Of a DNA stretch of 64,000 bases, positions 28,101 to 36,611 are shown piece after piece. How positions within the stretch are numbered: position 1 is the stretch's first letter; every line of letters starts with the position of its first letter. Source of the DNA: Bacteroidia bacterium (lineage in GTDB: Bacteria; Bacteroidota; Bacteroidia; Chitinophagales; JAUHXS01); the NCBI GenBank assembly GCA_030426955.1, contig JAUHXS010000001.1:371339-435338 (forward strand). Direction: 5' to 3'. The notes under the pieces are model-generated. The model did no database searches. It was not told the DNA's origin and saw nothing but the letters and a program-made list of their open reading frames with translations. The position numbers and the translations under genes are program-made.

Positions 28101-28516
28101 GTTCCTACAGCAATCCTCATTCTAGTATAACCAGACATAATAAATGGAGAGACCCCTGGCACTGTAAATTCAACTTTATTAACTCCAGGGCTTAGCGTAT
28201 CCAGAAAACATGCCTCTCCTGTAAAACTAAAAAAGCCATCTTGGTTATAATCAATAAAACCTCTTAGTACACTAATTGTCGGAACAGTAACGAGAATAGT
28301 CGCTTTTCCCCCAATAAACAAAGTAGCCGTATCTACATTAGTATTATCTACGTATCCTTCTCCTGCAACGCTGCTATGGTTGACCACATCCAGTACAACA
28401 TTAGTTATTCCAGTATCAATAGGATTTGATAAAACGTTGGGCACACAATATTGGGCTTGTGTTTTAAGAAGAATACCAATACAATAAATTATTATGCAAT
28501 AGGTTTTCAAGGTCAT
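25181..28516 (-). CDS. Multidomain surface protein: GEVED, WYFG-type propeller, PKD and type B domain
   Basis: The 1111-residue protein has a signal peptide, then a GEVED-like domain (FIDYNQDGFFSFTGEACFLD ... GDIEDYTVRLIE, about residues 20-165) and a BNR-like stretch. Next comes a propeller beginning VNHWYFGGNAGVDFN (about residues 350-700) with KLLFYSNGITVYNALHD and LAFSSRDGFYLLDFDNSTG. A PKD domain (WDFGDSLSG..THLYTKPGIYTVTL), three Ig-like repeats and the type B sorting domain (LFVPNVFSPNGDGINDIL, VYDRFGKIVF, GWNGSRNGRPQPSGVYTYAV) complete it. The WYFG propeller is shared with the proteins at 28529-30994 and 54085-55851. It lies 12 bases from the upstream paralog. Confidence 0.88.
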   Translation of the reverse strand: MTLKTYCIIIYCIGILLKTQAQYCVPNVLSNPIDTGITNVVLDVVNHSSVAGEGYVDNTNVDTATLFIGGKATILVTVPTISVLRGFIDYNQDGFFSFTGEACFLDTLSPGVNKVEFTVPGVSPFIMSGYTRMRIAVGTTSLFNPCNLNFSNGDIEDYTVRLIEKPITVDSATTKQPSPCCFTAGSFRKDILGVEIHISGTQDSLIINDVTFNLSGTTNIADISKVELWYTGTEEAYLAWNLDEAPSLMHRELLGTISNPSSGDFIFNTNLVLKQSRFPEKHYLWLTSDITGSSAVGNTLNANCVNLTIDSSGTSLITVPKIYPSNIEYSISVSSNHDITKKVNHWYFGGNAGVDFNCDPPKAVVEGRLNVTESIASIADDQGKLLFYSNGITVYNALHDTMDNGTDLIGHYIGGHGGAMIIPKPGSNVEYYLFSGLQGCDTFRYGLIDMSLNGGLGRVIIKNQFLADEICEYKIAVHHCNKEDIWLILVKGSPLGTISELNAYQISNTGISAPVVSNLPAFLFLNNSRPSNHVASPNGRKLAFSSRDGFYLLDFDNSTGNICDPLLIPVDLGEYVYGLTFSPDNSKVYASSGAEGKPIYQFDMMLNTNAEIIASKTMIYKDTMTVGQRAFQNGPNGKTYVATGYINPAYFSSDTARKYYLDAINNPNELGLACNYEHNALSLAGRGTYNSSLLPKFIDSYFLDPDWRLPLELDFDYTTTCLGDTTTFTNNTIYTDSSCLSWPLYHWDFGDSLSGSKDTSSLINPTHLYTKPGIYTVTLISSEYCDIDTMTKTILVLSDTTYSFPDTSICEGVAVIIGVDSSIGATYNWSPPKGLASTITSFTLAVPDSQTTYRLIISNTTCTDTILQTVVVIPFDGSILGGDTSICQEATLQLFATGGDTYSWSPANGLNDSSLANPFAMIGNTVTYYVNIFDTNTNCQRMDSIQISLTALQANLEVDTTLCASDVIRLSVLGTLTIKSYLWSTGEESASILVSDPGEYWLTVYQNSCMASDTIDVQSCFSLFVPNVFSPNGDGINDILSLFNREEYLKGNFCVYDRFGKIVFSTNEIHQGWNGSRNGRPQPSGVYTYAVVIQREGSENILITGNVTLSR

Positions 28517-28528
28517 ATCACATTTATG

Positions 28529-30994
28529 TTATCTCAGCAGTGTAACCATTCCATGTTTGACGACAGAAATATCTTTATCAACTGCCTTAAAACGTCCTGA
28601 TAGCATGTAAGGATAAGTTCCTGTTTCTTGTATCACTCCTTTAGAAGTACCATCCCAACCATCTGTTAGATTATCGGTTTCAAAAATAAGGTTACCCCAT
28701 TTATCAAAGATTTTCCAATACTCTAGCTCGTTAACCACCAACCTATTAATGGTCAGTAAATCGTTTAACCCATCACCATTAGGAGTGAATGCCTTAGGGA
28801 GATCAATGACTGGCTCCTCTATTACTTCAATCAGGACAGTGTCCATAGCAATACAGCCTGAGTCAGTAATAGTTGTCAAAGAGAAAAGTGTAGACTTAGA
28901 TAATGGAACGGTATTAGTCTCTATGGCATTTTTATTATCTACTAGATATTCAGGATTCCAGTATAACATATCATACTCAGAAACAATACCCATTAAATCA
29001 GTAGCTGTATTTTTAATAATAATTTGATCTTTCCCTGCATCTACTTCAGGGGTGGGATGAATCATAATATATATTACGTCTTCAACAGTGCACTGATTCG
29101 AATCCGTAATGGTTAGAGTATAATCTAAAAGACTTGTAGTATGCTCATTGGTATGAAATAAAGGATTAGGAACAGTATTGGAAGAAAGGTATGTAATAGG
29201 GTCCCAAGAATAATTATAGTTGGAATCAATTGCTTCGGGGCCAATAATCAGATCACTTCCTGCACATACCGCATAATTTCCTCTCATTTCTAGCGTGGGG
29301 GCGTCATGTACCCATATAAATGTTGAGTCAACAGTATCTGTATAATGTTTACAGTCTAAGCTGGAAATAACGATTGTATATAAGGATGAACTGTCTGGAC
29401 TAATCGTTATGAATGGAGTAGTCTGTCCACTAGGTAACCATAAATAGGTGCCCCAAGAAGGAGAATTATCAATATTCCCAATAGTAATAGAATCACCCTC
29501 ACAGATTTCGTATTTATCAGCCAAACTTATTTCTGCAGCGCTCACATTTAAGAAAACAGAGTCTACTCTTTGAACACATCCATTAACCGTAGAATAAGTG
29601 ACCTGATACCAAACGGAAGAGTCAGGAAAGGCAATAGGGTTTTTAACGGTATCATTAGATAACGAAATATTGGGCATCCATTGGTAGCTAACATCATCTG
29701 GTCCAGTAGGCTGTCCTCCCAATACAACGGTATCTCCTAGACAAACATTAACCGTATCCTCATCTCCAGCATTAATAGGCTCAAAAAAGTCACTTTCAAC
29801 ATAATTAGGCAGTCCAGCAGTACTATTGTGTCCATCGGATAGTGTAACTCCTCTATCTAAATAACCACATGCTGACCCGAGTGTATTCGGACTAGTAATA
29901 ACCCCCAAAAAGCTGGTATCATTAAAAGAGTTACTAAAAGTTTTAGCTACATATAGTTTCCCATCTAAAGCTTGCTGGATTTGCCCCAAATAATACTCGT
30001 CCTCAACACCTCCTTTAAAAAGTTCATAGACAGAAGCCTTAATAAGGTTTTTATCCCAAGAAGAAACATCTAATTGGAGAAGCCTAGAACTCTGCCAACG
30101 CTGTTCAGAAACATAAAGGATCTTGCTATTAGGTGAGAAAGAAAGGCCATAAGGAAATAAAAAACTATCAATAGTTAAGGTATTGGATAACTCACCAGTT
30201 GAGTTATTAAAGTCAAACAGCTCTACAATACCTAACTTGTTTAAACTTTCCGTGATCAAACAGGTCGCTATTTTAGTGCCGTCAGGAGAAAATTTCATTA
30301 CACCAGAGAAACCAGAAATGCTATCTGCTCCAGAGGACTTAAGCAGGTATTCATGTGGTGTTCCTATCTCAGTAATGACGGCATTGGATAATCCTGAACC
30401 CGTAAGTTGATAGACATGAAATTTATTGTCATTCAAAGAATGTCCAACTATCCAATAGTCCTTGCCATTGCAATGCTGAACGGCAGCAACTTTCTCTGAA
30501 CTTGATAGAAAAAGAATCGACTGTTTTTGAGTCACTTTACCATGTCCATTATTCTTACTCATATCTAAAATAGAATAACTGAAATAACCGGTTCCGTTTG
30601 ATTCCGAACTATACCCAGTTCTTCCTCCATGCCCATCAGTTGTAAACAGATAGTATGTATATAAATGATCTGGCATAGGTACAGCAATCACGGATTGTGT
30701 AGAAGAACTATGTCCACCAAGCGCATTGCCATTCTCAATAACTTCATGCCACTTATTCCAAACCGTTCTTCCATCAGAGTAAAAGAGCAAAGTGTCTGAA
30801 TAAGGATCTGAAACGACCGTACATCCTTCTCCTGTACTTAATTGTCCATCAATTAATTCAACAACTGTATCATTGGCAAAATTCAGTCCAGCATAGTTAC
30901 CAAAATACCACGTCGCTACACTGCTTTCCTGAGAGAAAATCGAATACGATACGGTAAACAGTACTATAAATATGAATAATGGTTTAAGGCGCAT
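28529..30994 (-). CDS. WYFG-type propeller surface protein with T9SS type B domain
   Basis: The 821-residue protein starts its mature part with ATWYFGNYAGLNFANDTV and a propeller of about 370 residues containing DTLLFYSDGRTVWNKWHEV, GTKIATCLITESLNKLGIVELFDF and GLSFSPNSKILYVSE. Four Ig-like modules follow (CLGDTVVLGGQPTGPDDVSYQW and similar), then the type B sorting domain (LPKAFTPNGDGLNDLL, WKIFDKWGNLIFET, GWDGTSKG). Its propeller half is clearly paralogous to the neighbour at 25181-28516 and to 54085-55851. It lacks the GEVED extension of the neighbour. The 12-base gap suggests co-transcription of the two. Confidence 0.88.
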   Translation of the reverse strand: MRLKPLFIFIVLFTVSYSIFSQESSVATWYFGNYAGLNFANDTVVELIDGQLSTGEGCTVVSDPYSDTLLFYSDGRTVWNKWHEVIENGNALGGHSSSTQSVIAVPMPDHLYTYYLFTTDGHGGRTGYSSESNGTGYFSYSILDMSKNNGHGKVTQKQSILFLSSSEKVAAVQHCNGKDYWIVGHSLNDNKFHVYQLTGSGLSNAVITEIGTPHEYLLKSSGADSISGFSGVMKFSPDGTKIATCLITESLNKLGIVELFDFNNSTGELSNTLTIDSFLFPYGLSFSPNSKILYVSEQRWQSSRLLQLDVSSWDKNLIKASVYELFKGGVEDEYYLGQIQQALDGKLYVAKTFSNSFNDTSFLGVITSPNTLGSACGYLDRGVTLSDGHNSTAGLPNYVESDFFEPINAGDEDTVNVCLGDTVVLGGQPTGPDDVSYQWMPNISLSNDTVKNPIAFPDSSVWYQVTYSTVNGCVQRVDSVFLNVSAAEISLADKYEICEGDSITIGNIDNSPSWGTYLWLPSGQTTPFITISPDSSSLYTIVISSLDCKHYTDTVDSTFIWVHDAPTLEMRGNYAVCAGSDLIIGPEAIDSNYNYSWDPITYLSSNTVPNPLFHTNEHTTSLLDYTLTITDSNQCTVEDVIYIMIHPTPEVDAGKDQIIIKNTATDLMGIVSEYDMLYWNPEYLVDNKNAIETNTVPLSKSTLFSLTTITDSGCIAMDTVLIEVIEEPVIDLPKAFTPNGDGLNDLLTINRLVVNELEYWKIFDKWGNLIFETDNLTDGWDGTSKGVIQETGTYPYMLSGRFKAVDKDISVVKHGMVTLLR

Positions 30995-31081
30995 GAAGTA
31001 CCAATGTACAACTCATTGTATAAATTACACACTCAAAAGATCTCAATAAATAACAAGTCAAACACAAGAAAACTTCTTGTG

Positions 31082-33904
31082 TTACCTAACCAATGTAATA
31101 GGCTGATGGTACTCAAACTCCGCTCCTTCTATATTGGTATAAAAAAGGGCTACTTGATAAACACCTGTTTCTTGCTCTTCTTCTAAATAGGTTCCATCCC
31201 ACTGAAAACCTTTGTCTTTAGTAATAAATACAAGTTCTCCCCACCTATTATAAATTGATAGATTAATTAATTCTCCTGAAATAGGCTCAACAAAGCCCAG
31301 TTGATCATTTAGTCCATCACCGTTTGGCGTAAAGATGGTAGGTAGTATTGGCTCAATAAGTTGTTTTACACAGATCAACACTGAATCCATGAAGACACAC
31401 CCATTATCATCAGTTAACTTAAGTTGATATATAACATCTTCCACAGGGCAACTAATGGTATTCAGTTGACTTTCATTATTTAAATAAAGATTCGGAGTCC
31501 AAGAATAGTTTAAACTGCCAAATCCTGTTTGTTCTGAAAGTTGTAAGCATTGGTTCCCAAACACACAGGAATCATTTATGATAAATATTTCTGTATAAAA
31601 AGGTTTCACCATGTTCCTATTCGTAAAAGAACAATTATCGAGTATTACTGTTAATAATACGTCAACGGAGTCTTCGCTATCTAGTATTACTTTAATATTA
31701 TTGCTATCTGTAGCACCAATTAATTTACCAGAAGAGGCTTCCCACAAATAGCTATCGGCTGCTGAAGCACTAAACATTGCTGTATCATAAGGACAAATGG
31801 TTGTATCTTTTATGGCAAAGTCAAAAGTTGTGAGTACAATATTGGTAGAATCTGCATTATTGTCATAGCTACACTCAAGAAAATCTATATTGGGAGCAGT
31901 CTCAAACCCGTCTTTTATATCATTGATAAAGAAAAATAGTTCTCTCATTGAGCTATTTTTACCCAAACTCAATATTATGTCTCGCTGAACACAAGTATCA
32001 GATTGGAACTCGTAAAAAATAGTATCTTTCAGCAATAACACACCATCTCCATTGTAAATGCTTGCAACGCTTCCTGAAGGTATTATAGCCAAATCATTTT
32101 TTGAGCATACAACATAAGTAACCTTAACTTCATTACATTCATCCTCAATATATTCAACTGAATCTATAAATAAAGATAAATCATTTACCTCTATAAAACA
32201 GGCAGGGTTTCCATCTGCATCTAAATTAGAGGGTTGATTCAAAAAGCCATTCAATGCAGGTATTAAGGATTGGTTCTGAGGCACAATGGGAATACTTAAG
32301 TCATCATTAATATTAGTAGCAAAGTAGTTGTACTGATTCATCACCTTTCTTGTAGGGTACCAGTTGTTCTTTTTATTCCCAAATGCGAATATTTTAGGAC
32401 CTAAAGCAGTTATAGAATCGCACATGCAAATTATCTCTGCATGCTTATCATTATTTACATCAACAATGACAGGAAATTCGCGATATGTACCAGAAATACA
32501 GGCAATAGAATCTAAAGTATTTCCGTTTTCACCTTCCATTATTCGCAGAAACTCTTCATCTCTATATACAACCTCCATGCTGCCATCACAATTAAAGTCA
32601 AACAGGCTACTGCCAGTAACGGAGGAAGATACATCCTTTACCTTATGTTGCCACATAATGCTTAAATCATTATCTAACGCCATATAATATTCCGAACCAG
32701 CAAAACCTACCTCAACTGCTCCATCATTATCAAAGTCCCCAAGGTTAGCACGTCCCCCAAAACCATTTTCAAATATCAACATATTTTGCTTCATAACGCT
32801 ACCATTTCTTGGGTTCCAGCTGTATACTATAGTAGAATCATAAGTGCCCAATGAATTATCAAGAGTTGCTACAGTTACTATATCCAATAAGCTATCCCCA
32901 TCCATGTCTGCCATGCTATTAAAACCTATTTGCATGCTGTCGTCCAATTGACTCCACAAATAAAACGCATCATTTGAGATATCCAACGAATATATTGAAT
33001 TGCCCACTACTAACTCTAGCCCGTCACATGTCACACAGGAATCTGTTGGGATAAAATCTGCAGCAATAGAAGAATGCATAGAGAAACCAAATGCTACAAA
33101 TTTATCGTAAAGTGTAGGCCCTACTCTTGAAATCAACTCACCATTGGTTGCATTAAAAATGTTACGACCGATAAAGACTTCAGGGATGCTATCTGCATTA
33201 AAGTCTGTTATAGTAGGATAATCTCCATAATCAACACCAAAACTTCTGTTATCTATGCCACTATCTGCTTTCCAAAGCAGGTTTCCCATAATGTCAAAAC
33301 AAAACAATCTTGAAAAATTATTCACTCCCATCCCACTTGTATCTACTCTTATTATAATCTCCCCTAACCCATCGCTATTTATATCAGCAACTGCTATATT
33401 ATAAGAATAGAATCCTGGTGCTACGGTTTGGCCTTTTAATAGTGTGATTTTTGTTTTAGTTACTCCAGTATTTCCATCTAGAATAAGAATTTGACCATAA
33501 GTTGGTGGGAAAAGCCCTGCTCCATTTGAATCACTTGCGGCAATCAACTCAGGATACCCGTCACCGTCCATATCTGCGACCATCGGCACTCCCAGTCCAG
33601 AACTCATCGTTTCAGAAGTCCAAAGAGACACTAACTCAAAAGTTGAATCTATATCAGGAGTTGTTAGACAACTAGTATCACCTTTATAATTACTTATAAA
33701 AAAAGACTCACAATTAGTGCTATCGGAGCAATCGTTATCGTAACAGTCAATCAAACCATCTCCGTCGTCATCTATGCCATTATTACAGATTTCTTGACAA
33801 AAGGCTTGTTGCAATCCGAATAACAATAACACTACCAACAACTTACACCTCTTAAACGTATTACTACAACTAATTACTTCAGTAAAATAATATGCCAATA
33901 TCAT
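31082..33904 (-). CDS. FG-GAP repeat surface protein with T9SS type B domain, paralog of 13491-15623
   Basis: The 940-residue protein has a hydrophobic signal (KLLVVLLLFGLQQAFCQ) after an unusually long polar N-terminus; only one ATG is available. The mature part opens with CNNGIDDDGDGLIDCYDNDC and then FG-GAP-like Asp-rich repeats (DMDGDGYPELIA, DINSDGLGEIII, DFNADSIPEVFI, DMDGDSLLDIVT, DFDNDGAVEVGF, DFNCDGSMEVVY). A shared linker (MNQYNYFATNINDDL), a beta-sandwich region absent from the shorter paralog and the type B domain (LPTIFTPNGDGLNDQL, SIYNRWGELVF, FQWDGTYLEEEQ) follow. It is inferred to be surface exposed and Ca-dependent. Confidence 0.88.
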   Translation of the reverse strand: MILAYYFTEVISCSNTFKRCKLLVVLLLFGLQQAFCQEICNNGIDDDGDGLIDCYDNDCSDSTNCESFFISNYKGDTSCLTTPDIDSTFELVSLWTSETMSSGLGVPMVADMDGDGYPELIAASDSNGAGLFPPTYGQILILDGNTGVTKTKITLLKGQTVAPGFYSYNIAVADINSDGLGEIIIRVDTSGMGVNNFSRLFCFDIMGNLLWKADSGIDNRSFGVDYGDYPTITDFNADSIPEVFIGRNIFNATNGELISRVGPTLYDKFVAFGFSMHSSIAADFIPTDSCVTCDGLELVVGNSIYSLDISNDAFYLWSQLDDSMQIGFNSMADMDGDSLLDIVTVATLDNSLGTYDSTIVYSWNPRNGSVMKQNMLIFENGFGGRANLGDFDNDGAVEVGFAGSEYYMALDNDLSIMWQHKVKDVSSSVTGSSLFDFNCDGSMEVVYRDEEFLRIMEGENGNTLDSIACISGTYREFPVIVDVNNDKHAEIICMCDSITALGPKIFAFGNKKNNWYPTRKVMNQYNYFATNINDDLSIPIVPQNQSLIPALNGFLNQPSNLDADGNPACFIEVNDLSLFIDSVEYIEDECNEVKVTYVVCSKNDLAIIPSGSVASIYNGDGVLLLKDTIFYEFQSDTCVQRDIILSLGKNSSMRELFFFINDIKDGFETAPNIDFLECSYDNNADSTNIVLTTFDFAIKDTTICPYDTAMFSASAADSYLWEASSGKLIGATDSNNIKVILDSEDSVDVLLTVILDNCSFTNRNMVKPFYTEIFIINDSCVFGNQCLQLSEQTGFGSLNYSWTPNLYLNNESQLNTISCPVEDVIYQLKLTDDNGCVFMDSVLICVKQLIEPILPTIFTPNGDGLNDQLGFVEPISGELINLSIYNRWGELVFITKDKGFQWDGTYLEEEQETGVYQVALFYTNIEGAEFEYHQPITLVR

Positions 33905-34112
33905 ACAACAAAAGTCAGAAAAAAGATTTAATGATATAATCCTTTTTTTTTAAAATTAATTACAAGTCTGACAAAAAAAGCACCTAATACTGTCAGCATA
34001 AGGAACTATATAGCAATATGTCTTTACTAATTTTAATATTCAACCTATTAAAAAGACAATAAAAAGTCTTAATATTGTGTATTAGTTTCAGATTAATAGC
34101 ATCTCTTACATC

Positions 34113-34673
34113 ATGAAAATAATCAATATCGTCTTATCAATTATTGTTGTCGCATTAATGTACTTTTTGTATGATACCATTAATGCACCTATACAGTTCA
34201 ATAAAATCAGAGAGATTAGATACGAAAAAATAAGCCAAAAGTTAGAAGATATAAAAAAGGCTCAGATGGCTTATAAGGAAGCAAGAGGAGTATTTGCAGA
34301 TGACTTCGATAAACTAACAAATTTCGTTAAAAAGGATACGCTACTAGTCATCAGTATCATTGGTAATCCTGACGATACTACTCAAGTAATCAAACGAGAT
34401 ACGAGCTATGAATCTGCTTTAGAATCTTTGTTTTCTAAAGACTATCCAGTGGATGAACTAGCAATGGTACCTTACGGAAATGGAGAGAAATTCAATATAT
34501 CGGCAGGAGAAATAAGCACTAATAATGTAAAGGTTAAAGTATTTGAGGTAAGTACGTCTAATGGTGTGATTTTTTCTGATTTAGAAGATAAAGATTTTTT
34601 CGATGCCGATGCAAGATTCACCCTAGGTTCTATGTTTGAAGCTAGATTTGGTATAAAGCCTCCTTTAAAGTAG
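34113..34673 (+). CDS. Membrane-anchored pilin-like protein of unknown function
   Basis: The 186-residue protein has a single N-terminal hydrophobic helix (about residues 4-20, with no cleavage site) that runs straight into a long charged helix (KISQKLEDIKKAQMAYKEARGVFADDFDKL) and then a globular strand-rich domain of about 110 residues. This shape resembles a pseudopilin or type IV pilin, including the AYKEARGVFADDFDKL stretch typical of the spine helix end. There is no prepilin peptidase motif. It is the first gene of a tight operon with DUF3822 (21-base gap), rsmD and coaD. Function unknown; the pilin likeness is inference from architecture. Confidence 0.72.
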   Translation: MKIINIVLSIIVVALMYFLYDTINAPIQFNKIREIRYEKISQKLEDIKKAQMAYKEARGVFADDFDKLTNFVKKDTLLVISIIGNPDDTTQVIKRDTSYESALESLFSKDYPVDELAMVPYGNGEKFNISAGEISTNNVKVKVFEVSTSNGVIFSDLEDKDFFDADARFTLGSMFEARFGIKPPLK

Positions 34674-34694
34674 TCTGAAGTTACTTTACTTATC

Positions 34695-35552
34695 ATGTCA
34701 TCTAATATTCATTTGGTCGATCAGACGTTCACTCAATCTATTTTTGATAAAGAAATAACTTCGGAAAAAGATTTAAAATTGGCTATTCAAATTCAAGGAG
34801 ATGCAATTTCCTATCTCGTTGAGACTATCAAAGATAAATCGATTAGTATCATCAAAAAAGTTTCTATCAATGATTCCAAATCATTAAGAGATATCCTCAA
34901 CAAGGATGAATGGATCAACAAAAAATTCAAAACAGTATGCATTGCATTGGAAAGTAGCGTACGAAGTATCATCCCAGACAGTTTATATGATGAAAAGCTA
35001 AAGGAAGATTATCTCACATTTAGTCATGCGAACGTATCTAAAAACCATGCTATTTCGACAGAGCAACTTTTAACAATCAAGGCAAAGCAAGTATTTGCAG
35101 TTGACAAAACAATATTATCTGCTTTACTGAAGCAACACCAAAATGCTAAAATTTATAGCACAAATGGCACATGGCTGAAGTTAATATTAGAAGACCACAA
35201 AGACTCATTGGCAAAAAAAGTTTGTTTAAGAATAGGCAAAAATACTTTTGATATGGCCGTCGTTAAAAAGGGAGTGCTTCTTTATAATAATACATTTCAG
35301 TTTGAACAAAAGGATGGTCTATTATATTATTTTTTATTCGCTTGTAAGCAACTAAATATTGACTTAACTCTTACTGAGCTCATAATACATAGTGAGACCA
35401 TCTTAAGCAATGAACTAAGTGCAATTTTTTCAGCATATGCTCCTAAAACAACATTTGCTAAACCGACATCAAATGTCAAAATATCTTCTAACATCAAGAA
35501 GCAAACTATACCGAGTATGTCAAACTTATTCGCCTTATCACAATGCGAATAA
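34695..35552 (+). CDS. DUF3822 family protein (actin-like fold suspected)
   Basis: The 285-residue soluble protein matches the DUF3822 family of Bacteroidota by context (immediately before rsmD) and by features such as LVDQTFTQSIFDKEI, VCIALESSVRSIIPDSLYDEKLKEDYLTFSHAN and the later VCLRIGKNTFDMAVVKKGVLLYNNTFQFEQKDGLLYYFLFACKQL. The alternation of IYSTNGTWLKLIL and FDMAVVKKGVLLYNN looks like two actin/PilM-like ATPase subdomains, but nucleotide-binding motifs are degenerate. It overlaps rsmD by 10 bases, suggesting translational coupling. With the pilin-like gene upstream, it could be part of a divergent pilus-like or membrane-linked system, which is inference. Confidence 0.82.
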   Translation: MSSNIHLVDQTFTQSIFDKEITSEKDLKLAIQIQGDAISYLVETIKDKSISIIKKVSINDSKSLRDILNKDEWINKKFKTVCIALESSVRSIIPDSLYDEKLKEDYLTFSHANVSKNHAISTEQLLTIKAKQVFAVDKTILSALLKQHQNAKIYSTNGTWLKLILEDHKDSLAKKVCLRIGKNTFDMAVVKKGVLLYNNTFQFEQKDGLLYYFLFACKQLNIDLTLTELIIHSETILSNELSAIFSAYAPKTTFAKPTSNVKISSNIKKQTIPSMSNLFALSQCE

Positions 35553-36076
35553 TTGGAGGTAGACATAAAGGAAGGCGTTTCAATCCGCCATCAAATATTC
35601 CTACTAGACCTACTACAGATTTTGCGAAAGAGGGTTTATTCAATATTTTAAATAATAACTTCAACTTTGACAATATTACATTTCTAGACCTATTTGCTGG
35701 CACAGGAAGTATTAGTTATGAGTTTGCATCAAGAGGATGCAGGACAATCAACTCCGTTGAAAGAAATAGAAAATGCATCAACTTTATTGAGCAAACTGCT
35801 ACCTCATTGGATTTACCTATAACGGTTCATGGGACGGATGTATTTGAGTTCATCAAAAACAGCCGTATTCAAGCAGATATTATTTTTGCAGGACCACCCT
35901 ATCCCTTAACTAATATTCCAGAAATCCCCGACCTGATATTACAGCACAAACTACTCTCTAATGAAGGGTGGTTTATACTAGAACACCATAATACATTATC
36001 TTTCGACGAACACCCTGCGTTAATTGATCAGCGCTCCTACGGAACAACTATTTTTAGTATATTTAGTAATACATGA
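35543..36076 (+). CDS. rsmD: 16S rRNA (guanine(966)-N2)-methyltransferase RsmD, with altered catalytic motif
   Basis: RsmD methylates G966 of 16S rRNA using S-adenosylmethionine. The 177-residue protein has the family start MRIIGGRHKGRRF, RPTTDFAKEGLFNIL, the SAM-binding motif FLDLFAGTGSISYEFASRG and the acidic NSVERNRKCI strand. Motif IV, normally (D/N)PP(Y/F), reads IIFAGPPYPL here. The Asp is Gly (codon GGA), two base changes away from an Asp codon, so one sequencing error does not explain it. The C-terminal EGWFILEHHNT is normal. It overlaps DUF3822 by 10 bases and coaD by 4 bases. Confidence 0.92.
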   Translation: MRIIGGRHKGRRFNPPSNIPTRPTTDFAKEGLFNILNNNFNFDNITFLDLFAGTGSISYEFASRGCRTINSVERNRKCINFIEQTATSLDLPITVHGTDVFEFIKNSRIQADIIFAGPPYPLTNIPEIPDLILQHKLLSNEGWFILEHHNTLSFDEHPALIDQRSYGTTIFSIFSNT

Positions 36077-36534
36077 GTAAGATTGCTATTTTCCCTGGTT
36101 CTTTTGATCCCATAACATTAGGACATCAAGATATTATTGAACGAGCAAGTAAGTTATTTGACCAAGTAGTTATTTCAATTGGAGAAAATTCACAAAAGAA
36201 GTACTTATTTGATATTGACCAAAGAATAAAATGGATCGAGCAGATTTTCAAGGACGATAAAAATGTTTCTGTAAAATGCTACTCTGGACTTACCGTGGAT
36301 TATTGCAAGGCTATAGGAGCAAAATATATCGTAAGAGGTGTGCGAACTACTGCAGATTTTGACTATGAGAAAAACATTGCTCAGCTAAATCAAAAAATGA
36401 GCCCTGACATAGAAACCATATTAATCACTAGCAAACCAGAATATTCACACATTAGTTCTACCATTGTTCGGGAAATCATCATAAATAAGGGCAACACATC
36501 ATCTTTTTTGCCACAAGAGTTAAGATTAAATTAG
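36073..36534 (+). CDS. coaD: Phosphopantetheine adenylyltransferase
   Basis: CoaD transfers an adenylyl group from ATP to 4'-phosphopantetheine, the fourth step of coenzyme A synthesis. The 153-residue protein begins with KIAIFPGSFDPITLGHQDII, which includes the nucleotidyltransferase (T/H)xGH motif. It has YIVRGVRTTADFDYEKNIAQLNQKM in the middle and the C-terminal ISSTIVREI motif that binds ATP. The size is normal. It overlaps rsmD by 4 bases (ATGA) and is the last gene of the operon that starts at 34113. A hairpin follows at 36612-36651. Confidence 0.96.
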   Translation: MSKIAIFPGSFDPITLGHQDIIERASKLFDQVVISIGENSQKKYLFDIDQRIKWIEQIFKDDKNVSVKCYSGLTVDYCKAIGAKYIVRGVRTTADFDYEKNIAQLNQKMSPDIETILITSKPEYSHISSTIVREIIINKGNTSSFLPQELRLN

Positions 36535-36611
36535 CACCTTATCATAATTATTCAATCAATTCTATATCTACCCGAAGGTTTCTTGTGCTTCTAAAAACAT
36601 CATCCTCAGAA

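Noticed and set aside
34041..34075. Inverted repeat AAGAC/GTCTT before the pilin-like gene
   Set aside because: The stem is short and very AT-rich, with no T-run; it does not stand out from the background.
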